Shown in pieces: positions 56,850 to 64,000 of a stretch of DNA of 64,000 nucleotides. Source of the stretch: Prostheceraeus crozeri (taxonomy: Eukaryota; Platyhelminthes; Polycladida; Euryleptidae); assembly GCA_907163375.1 (NCBI GenBank), contig CAJQUW010000469.1, positions 1-64,000 of the forward strand, read 5' to 3'. Numbering within the stretch: position 1 is the stretch's first letter; the number at the start of each line of letters is the position of its first letter. The notes under the pieces are model-generated. The model saw nothing but the letters and a program-made list of their open reading frames with translations. It was not told where the DNA came from and did no database searches. The translations under genes and the position numbers were made by a program.

Positions 56850-59330
56850 GAAGTGTTAATTAATGAGGTAGGAAACTGGTTTGGAGAAGACATAGGAAAG
56901 TGCCTAGATGTGGGCACTTGGTCAAATTGTCATTAATGTTCAATGAATTCGTAGCAAAACTATGTACACACCTCGACTTCTGCTCGGAGCTTTCATAGCT
57001 TTTGATACTCGCAGATCCAAAGCATGTATTTACCAAATGAGTGCTAATGCCATATATACTTAAATAGCACAGCATCTATAATTTAACCTTGTTTTAAGAA
57101 CTTTTTAGTACACATCAGATATGACTGGCGGTGAATAGTCAAGAGTAAAAATGCTGGCCATGAAAGGAAGTACGAAGTTAATTGTTCTCAGATAAACTTG
57201 TTCACCTACAGCAGTGACGGATTCTTTAAAAATGGTACATGTACTTGCATTTTCATTTGTACATATATCAAACTTATTTTCTGTATTTTTGTATCACAAA
57301 TGTCTGAGTTGGTAGCACGCTACTTTAAGGAAAAAAACAGCTCCGGAAAGATGAGTACGTAGGCCTATAAGGTCCTACGTTTATGACAAAACCACTTCGT
57401 TTGAGTCCATCGAATAGTCGATTACAAATGTGACGGGGCGAATTTTTTTGTCGAATTTTTGTGTTACCTCTAAATTATCTGCTCTCTTTCACTGTCACTG
57501 AATCGAATGTGAAGATCGAGAGATATTTTATTCAAAATTTTCCTCATTATAAAAATATGGAGCCAGTGAATTCCGCAGCATTTGTCTTGCTGTTCAAAAT
57601 AAGTGCAGCGACTACTTTTTCTGTGAATACGTTGGGAACCAAAGGTAAATGTTTTCGTTGGATGCTCGATGGAAAGTCAAAACAGCTATTTTAACATGTT
57701 TTGTATCCTCTTGCAATCGACAATGTCTACCATGTACCTGCGATTTTGTGTTTGCTCCCTAAGAATATCAGAGTCAATTTTGTGACATTCTGTGATCCGA
57801 CTGTTGCGTATGTTATTCATCAGATGTTTCAGATGAAAGAGAAGGAATAATCAAACGTCAGTCAGATGCCTAATTTTCCAAGATGAATTCGGATTACAAG
57901 GAAGATTTTCATATAATAATGTTTATCATTTCCGAGTTGTGGCATGGCAATCACATTCAAAGCTTTCGCTCGTCTCCACAATCTGAAATAGCTTTTATCA
58001 AAGCTATCAGTTAAATACAAAAAATCAGCTTTCAAGGAAAAAAATACACTTATCAGTCTTGCTGCTGAAGACTTTTCTCCAATCAAGTGACTTATTGTGA
58101 GAACAAGGATTGCACGGGCAGGCTTGATCGTCTTCGGAATACCTCTATGGGAATACCCGATCAGATCGTTTCCACGCAAACGTATTGAATGTTTGACATG
58201 TCTCGTCGAATATGATTACCCAATCTTTTTGCATGCCATGCAACTCAGAGGAGATGTTGAGCGTCTCACGAACGTCATCGGTAGACCCAAACCCAGAGAG
58301 ATCACAACTTTTTTAAAAAAAGTATCGGAATGCGGAAGATGTTGAATACTTTGCATGATAACAAGAAATAACTGAGTTGCAATCGTAGTAGAAGACTATC
58401 GATTAGCATTGAATGACAAATTTGATAACTATCAATTAGGAAATATATTTGATCAATTTGTTGAAGGACAATATGCTTAGTTTTACATCGCCACACGAGG
58501 TGACATGATTTTTGCGTGATTAATAATTGCTTCGAGATGAGACCATCTTTCGAGATGTTGTTGGAATCCAAGAAAATCACGAATTTTCACAAGATCTCCG
58601 CATGATTTCACAGAGATATTCATGTACTTATCAATTTTTGTAGAAAACCGTATAGAGTCATGATTAATCAGCCGAAACACTTGGATGCATTCGTCAGATA
58701 ATTTGATAAGCAGCTCATCATTAAAAAAAGCAGATAGCTTTAATCATGTCGATGAATCAATCCTTTGATGCCATCGCGCTTTTCGAATGAATCGAACTCG
58801 TCTGTTACTTCTATTGAAAATGTTTTGTTCATGGATTTCACGTGATTTGTTATGCATCGGTGCCTTATTACAACTGACTACACTTGGTGAATCTTTTTGT
58901 CCCAAAAATCGTGCCTTTCTTGTCATGAAAATTCCCCTCGACGGCCAACGTTTCCAGCAGATTTGAATACTTTTTGTTATTGTGACAGTATTGGGAACAT
59001 AATCAATCCAACGTTTTCCATGAAGCGTTTTCCTGGTACGTAGTATACTGAGATATAGGGAATGCCATTCAATTTATAATTAGTTTTGCTCCTGTGAACA
59101 CTGCATTTATTCATTATAAGGAATGAATGAATTAACTTTGACCCTGCTTTGACAATGCAAGATAAATTCCAAAACTGCTTATTGCTTTAGCATGCATAAG
59201 CAAGCAGAATTTGAACTATCCCATCTCTGCAACAGGCCTTCGAAGCTCATCCATAGAAAGCGTCATTCTGCCTCCTGCACAATTACAGACATAATAAACT
59301 ATCTAATAATAACTAACATAATAAAATAAC
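56850..59330. other. Intergenic, nothing recognised
   Basis: AT-rich. The frames 57461-57694, 57862-58179, 58097-58345 and 58302-58580 show no recognisable domain. Confidence 0.4.
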
Positions 59331-60941
59331 TATTTTACCCAAAGACCACAAATCTCCTCAAAAAGGAAGATCTTTAGTTTCTGCGATAGACACCCGCAAC
59401 CAGTCTTTCAAAATTTTTAGCACATTTTTTACTCCCTCTCTTGAATTTGGTATCTACCCACCTCAAGGACACTTTTACGTTCTTAAACTCAATTATGGAT
59501 ATTTCGATTGATCATTCCAGACCATTTTTCTTTGGCTCTTTTGATGTGACAAATTTGTACGGTTCTGTTCCGTTGACTGGTACTAATAATATATTTCCTA
59601 TTGTATCTGATTTTTTTATTGAACACAGATCATCTATTGTAATATAAGGAGGCGATCCGGAAAAAAACCCGGCTTGGAATATCGTCGATGTTGTATATTC
59701 CTTTTTTTTCTCTACACAAGCGCCTTCGAACATCGACGATATTCCAAGCCGGGTTTTTTTTCCGGATCGCCTCCTTATATTACAATGAATTACTACGATC
59801 CGTTATTTTCAACAAACAGATCATCTACCTCATTGTCGTCTATCAATGAATCGGATTTTATTCAATTATTAAAACTTGCGGTAACATCTGACATGATTTT
59901 CTTTAAAGGTCATTTTTATAAGCAAACCTCAGGTCTATCGATGGGTAATAATTTGTCACCTATTTTAGCTATCATTTACATGTTCTATATTGAAAGACAA
60001 GTCTTATCCAATAACCCTTCAAGGTTTATTCTTTGGAAACGATATATTGATGACATTTTTGATGTATCTGTTTCTCCTCTTGATAATTTGTTTCCAGAGT
60101 TGAACAGCATAAATGATTGTATTGATTTTACAGTTGAGTACGCTGTTGATTCCAAGACTCCGTTTTTAGATACGATGATTTCCTTCACGAATAATTCGTG
60201 TTTAAGTTCATTTCACTCCAAATCCACACATAGTGGTCATCTTTTACCTTGGGATAGTTTTGTACCATTTTCACGGAAAATTAATTTACTGAAAAATGAA
60301 TGTCTCCGAGTTCATCGTAATTGTACCACACCTGTTTTAATTGAGAAAGGCTTAAATTTCGTTAAATGCAGATTTATTTCAAATGGATATCCGAAACATC
60401 TTGTCAACAAGTATATTTCGAATTCGATTCCATCAATACACGAAAATAATAATAGCAAACTGAATCATACATATATTCGGATTTCTTTTATAAGCGAAGC
60501 GCAAGCAAGAAAAGTTCGTTCTGAGTTACACAAAATTCCAATTTTGAATGTTAAACCTGTTTTCGTAACTCCACCATCTTTGATAAGTCAGTTAAATAAG
60601 AAAGGATCAATTCCTTGCAAGTCTTGCCTTTGTAATAATAGTCATGTTTGTTATTTGAAAATGTTGTTTATAAGATCACATGTAATAAATGCAATGATAA
60701 TTATATTGGTGAAACACAACGTACCATGAGAAAGAGAATTCAAGAACATCTTAATTGTAATAACAGCCTTGTTCATCAACATTTTTTATCAAAACATCGA
60801 TTGCCTCCATCTGCCAATGATATAAAAGTAGAAATCTTACAACGTAATTTCACTAATGTTTACGAACGCAAAATTTGTGAGAGATATTTTATCAAAACCA
60901 AAAGGCCTATACCTTTTTGCATTCTATTTCAAGATAAGTGA
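59331..60941 (+). pseudogene. Second Penelope-type element: RT plus GIY-YIG
   Basis: A different lineage from 50789-52119. 59335-59450 reads LPKDHKSPQKGRSLVS (RT motif 1-type); 59441-59647 has motif A in FFFGSFDVTNLYGSVPL; after a hairpin insertion, 59787-60650 has motif B in KQTSGLSMGNNLSPILAIIY, YIDD in WKRYIDDIFDV, and TPFLDTMIS; the linker runs to CKSCLCNNSHVCYLK. A frameshift near 60650 leads to the GIY-YIG domain (60648-60941): NVVYKITCNKC, NYIGETQRTMRKRIQEHL, Glu in RKICERYFI. No hammerhead was seen downstream. It has at least two frameshifts and the hairpin, and is dead. Confidence 0.87.
59636..59786. repeat. Hairpin insertion inside Penelope RT
   Basis: Arms 59636-59692 and 59729-59786 are perfect reverse complements except for one extra T in a homopolymer (landmark AAGGAGGCGATCCGG, GGCTTGGAATATCGTCGATG), with a 36-bp spacer. 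It falls between RT motifs A and B. Confidence 0.88.
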
Positions 60942-61438
60942 ATTCAATTTCTGCTGAGCAAGATATCCATTCATTTATCATGTCCGATTTCTAGATACTC
61001 CTTCTCAATCTTTTATTCATAGAACAAAGATGCATTCATAGTAGGCTGCATTCAATATCGTTATTCTGAGATTCAAATTCTGGAAGATTGCGTGTGTAGC
61101 TTCTGGATATTGTCACCTTCATCTCACTCTTTTGTCTAACCGGGAGTGTGTCTGGCATTATACTCACTCGTATGTCTTATATCAACGCGCAGTGTGACGA
61201 TACATGTGATGACACCAGACTTAGAAAATGCATGAGTATAGCGCAAACTGCTCGAGATCGTCTGATAACAGCTTGACAATCCGTGTCAGACTACTTGCAG
61301 CATGCAGATCAGTTAGGCATTCATAAGCAAAATGCAAAAGCATGATAGCCAATTTTTGAAAGACTGAAAGCGACCATCTGATGAGCACGTACTTATACAA
61401 GGGTGAGTGAATCGATGGTAGCCGCATTGGTGAGATGA
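60942..61438. other. Intergenic, nothing recognised
   Basis: No frame with a recognisable domain and no repeat noticed. Confidence 0.4.
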
Positions 61439-61740
61439 GTGGAAGAGAAGTTTATTATCACCTTGTTGGAGATCAAAGAGAAAGTGCAGCAGGAGTTTTC
61501 ACTAAGTCCATCTATCTGCGTCCAAGTCATAAGTCGAGGCTTGGAGGGGAAACTTGTTATCAAGAAGCAGTTAAGATCGGCGCCTATCCAATGGAAAGAG
61601 CCGAACATCAAAGAAGAAAGCAAGGCTTTTATACAATGCCTTGTATAGAGTGACATGCAGACATTAGTCTTCCAAGATGGCTGGACGAACACGTGGGCAT
61701 TGTTCATTCAGTATGATTGAAGGCGGAATGATGACCAATA
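61439..61740 (+). pseudogene. IS630/Tc1-type transposase fragment
   Basis: One phase reads ITLLEIKEKVQQEFSLSPS, VQVISRGLEGKLVIKKQ and NIKEESKAFIQCLV. This is the pattern of the second HTH and linker in IS630-like eukaryotic transposases (TL-x-E-I ... VS-x-x-T-I-x-R-x-L-(E/D)-G-x-L-x-x-KK ... N-x-x-x-x-K-x-x-R-x-x-Y). A TRGH remnant appears in another phase just downstream. The catalytic domain is not recognisable. The assignment rests on motif resemblance only. Confidence 0.5.
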
Positions 61741-62782
61741 ATTTCTGACTTTTTATCTGAAATCAGTGAATTTCTCTTTGAAGAAGAATTTACGACTGTA
61801 ATTGACAAAGCATTATCGCAGCCTGAAGCGGATTTACACCATGACGCTATGTCGAGAGGGATCGTGCAAATCCTAGTATCCAAGGACAGCTAAGTGGCCA
61901 TGAAATGGCAAAAACACTGGTAAAATCCGGAAAATTATCTTCCATTGAACTTTTCTTGTCTTTCAGATTTTCATCCCACTTTTAGGGATGAATTCTCGAA
62001 TAAATTGTCTTTGCGCAACATAGTCATCTTATATTAATCAGAAATAGGAAATAAGTATGACGAAAATGAATGCACTAAAATCTATAAAAGTTGCCATAGC
62101 GTAGGCATAGGTATATGGATAGCAAAAAGTCAAAAGAAATTGAATTCACTTATTCAAAAATAGAATGCAAAAAGGTATATAATGTATAACACTATGTAAC
62201 ATGATATCTTGTCTAACTTTCACCATAGTATTTAGTTTGCATCTCATTTTGAAAATTTTGTGTTATACTGTCAAAAATGTTTTCCTTCTTTTCGTATTGC
62301 TCTGTTAAATAGTTGATGTTTTATTGAATTGATAAAGACGCAGTCGAAAGCTATTCAATATATTTTGCTATTGACCTTGTCTTCGCTTTATAAATTGAGC
62401 AGTTAGGTCAATGGTGAACCGAATTTAAAGATAATAATAAGGCATATATAAGATAGCAAGACTCAAGCTTGGACCTTATTGTAAGAAACAAACAAGCCTC
62501 CAATCCAAGCTTCCATTCTGCAAAATTTTGAAACAATTCTTTTATGTGCTTTGCGACACAATAACAGACTTTTTTCGTTGGACCCCGGCACCTCTTCAAA
62601 TTATTTATGTGTGATATTTTAGTCATCTAAGAATCCATGAAAATTTCCGTGTGATATTTTTTATATAATGCATGATTTTGTAAGGCTTTCTATGTCCACA
62701 GGTTAATAAGTTCCACGAAGCAGGTAATTACGAGTATTTTCCTAATTGGAAATTATTGACCTGGTGCACACTTCTATGAAAA

Positions 62783-62918
62783 AAGTCATGCATTATAACA
62801 GATAATGCATAGATTTCTTCGGTCATTATTTGTCATAATAACCTCGAGCCTTCGGCTCTCGGTAATTATAGCAATAGTGACCTCAAATCTATGCATTATC
62901 TATTACATACCGCATAGT
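62783..62918. repeat. Palindrome with CTCGAGCC centre
   Basis: ACAGATAATGCATAGATTT at the left pairs with AAATCTATGCATTATCTAT at the right; the centre is CCTCGAGCCTTCGGCTCTCG. Same design as 23284-23425. Confidence 0.7.
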
Positions 62919-63822
62919 TTAGTGCAGATATCTCTGACCTTCAAATGATCTCAGTGTGAAAAAATATCACCCGGAAATTTTCATGAATTCCTATATGGCA
63001 AAATATCACACATATTGTACATATAGTTTGAAGAGCTGGGGTTCAACGGAAGAGGTCTATTGCTATAAGCACATAAAAGAATTGCTTCAACATTTTGGAA
63101 AAAGGAAGCTTGAATTGGAGACTTGTTTTTTTTAATATATAATAGGGTCCATCGACGAATTCCATCTTAATTTAGCGCATACTGTAATCTGCATACTGTG
63201 GTATGTAATGCTCCATAACCTGTAACAGCAATCTTTCACGATTTATTGTCTTGTGTATTGATTAAATGGCGCAGAATTCTCTCAATTATTGAGGAATCCC
63301 GAAGGCCATGTTTGATTCTTGATACTGCTATAAATTCACATTCTTCTTCAGATCACAAAATGCACAATTTTTAGTTGACAAACTTTGAATACCATCAGAA
63401 TTAGAAGGACCATTGAACCATTTATGCACTTTATCAAGCTTGAGTCATGCTATCTTAAATATGATAATATGTCATGCTGTATTTCAAGAATGCCGAGATT
63501 CAAAATTGTCTTGCTTTCCATCTCCGTCATTGGGATCTTAGTAGTAAGTTAGAAAACAATAATTTGACACCATTGATGTGGTGGTAGGCTATAAACAGAA
63601 TTGATGAAAATTCACGCTGTCTTCAAGCGCTAAATGACTCGAATGGAAATGAATGGATTTGGATATTTCCATGAACTTCTGCATGGATTTCTATATCTTT
63701 AAGAAATCCATGGATACTGCCTGATATATTCCGTGTATTATGTACATAACAAACGGAAACCATCAGATGTCACACTCCAAATTACGGATAAAACTATGCG
63801 TTGTGATAGATATCATATGATA

Positions 63823-63893
63823 TTTTCAAGCATTATCCTATAACAAACTCCGGCCTCCAGCCGTCGTTTGTTATGTTGATAATGCTTTCAAAT
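63823..63893. repeat. Palindrome with CCGGCC centre
   Basis: GATATTTTCAAGCATTATC and AACAAAC pair with GTTTGTTATGTTGATAATGC...TTTCAAATATC; the centre is TCCGGCCTCCAGCCGTCG. Confidence 0.65.
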
Positions 63894-64000
63894 ATCGTTT
63901 GCTGTCCTATACTTACTCAATCTATAGTTAGGAGTCCATTTACTAGGAATATTAGTACCCAGGATAATCTGTTTACCTTGTGCTGACTGACTTCTAAAAT

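Larger units (their letters stand above)
61741..64000. other. Intergenic with two GC-centred palindromes
   Basis: Apart from the palindromes at 62783-62918 and 63823-63893, the sequence is AT-rich with short frames and no recognised gene. Confidence 0.45.

Overview
This 64 kb window looks like AT-rich, gene-poor genomic DNA of an invertebrate animal, probably a protostome. Bacterial features are absent. What dominates is animal-type mobile DNA: Penelope-like elements, CR1/jockey- and RTE-like LINE pieces, a Ty3/gypsy retrotransposon, Tc1/mariner, PIF/Harbinger, hAT-like MITEs and a tRNA-derived SINE. The one convincing host gene is an intronless Cys-loop receptor of the glutamate/glycine-gated chloride channel type at 30.3-31.9 kb (minus). 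GluCl-type channels are a protostome hallmark, which is the main reason for that lean; the species cannot be named from this window.

Layout. 0-4 kb: a fold-back repeat at the left edge, then a 256-bp-class MITE (family A, 8-bp target duplication) split by an insert carrying a Penelope GIY-YIG endonuclease and a hammerhead-like motif, then a 1.1-kb hAT-like element containing another family A copy. 5.9-7 kb: a MITE with long inverted arms split by a LINE 3' end. 7.6-9.1 kb: a Tc1 element. 9.4-10.4 kb: a tRNA-type SINE split by MITE A, then MITE B. 13.7 kb: tandem tRNA-like SINE heads. 16.4-17.4 kb: a mariner-type pseudogene. 19-20.6 kb: an inverted pair of MITE B copies and a fold-back element. 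21.9-22.8 kb: a mini-Penelope with inverted termini around a GIY-YIG ORF. 23-26 kb: palindromes, tandem repeats and 300-bp inverted repeats around a piggyBac-like relic and a LINE endonuclease fragment. 27 kb: inverted SINE copies. 30-32 kb: the receptor gene. 33.7-34.4 kb: a fold-back element. 36.6-37.0 kb: a MITE with a perfect 8-bp target duplication. 37.6-39.1 kb: a second Tc1 copy.

40.18-47.58 kb is the clearest structure: a gypsy element (LTRs, 5-bp target duplication CAATA, minus strand) whose RT is split by a pogo-like element (TA duplication), which is itself split by a PIF/Harbinger element (AAT duplication). The Harbinger keeps a two-exon Myb/SANT-type accessory gene and a nearly intact but frameshifted DDE transposase. 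50.8-52.2 kb: a 5'-truncated Penelope with RT, GIY-YIG and a hammerhead-like motif. 54.6 kb: tandem tRNA-like SINE heads. 56.0 kb: a hammerhead-like motif with a canonical core, next to a LINE 3' end. 59.3-60.9 kb: a second, different Penelope RT with a 57-bp hairpin inserted in it. 61.4 kb: an IS630-type transposase fragment. The rest is AT-rich intergenic DNA with short palindromes.

No host pathway or operon can be read here. The biology of interest is mobile-element biology: self-cleaving ribozyme relics attached to Penelope elements, defective elements that still multiplied, and nested insertions whose target duplications give an order of events. No wholly new system could be demonstrated; the best candidates for closer study are the set of hammerhead-like motifs, the inverted-terminus mini-Penelope, and the SINE with a variable number of tRNA-like heads.
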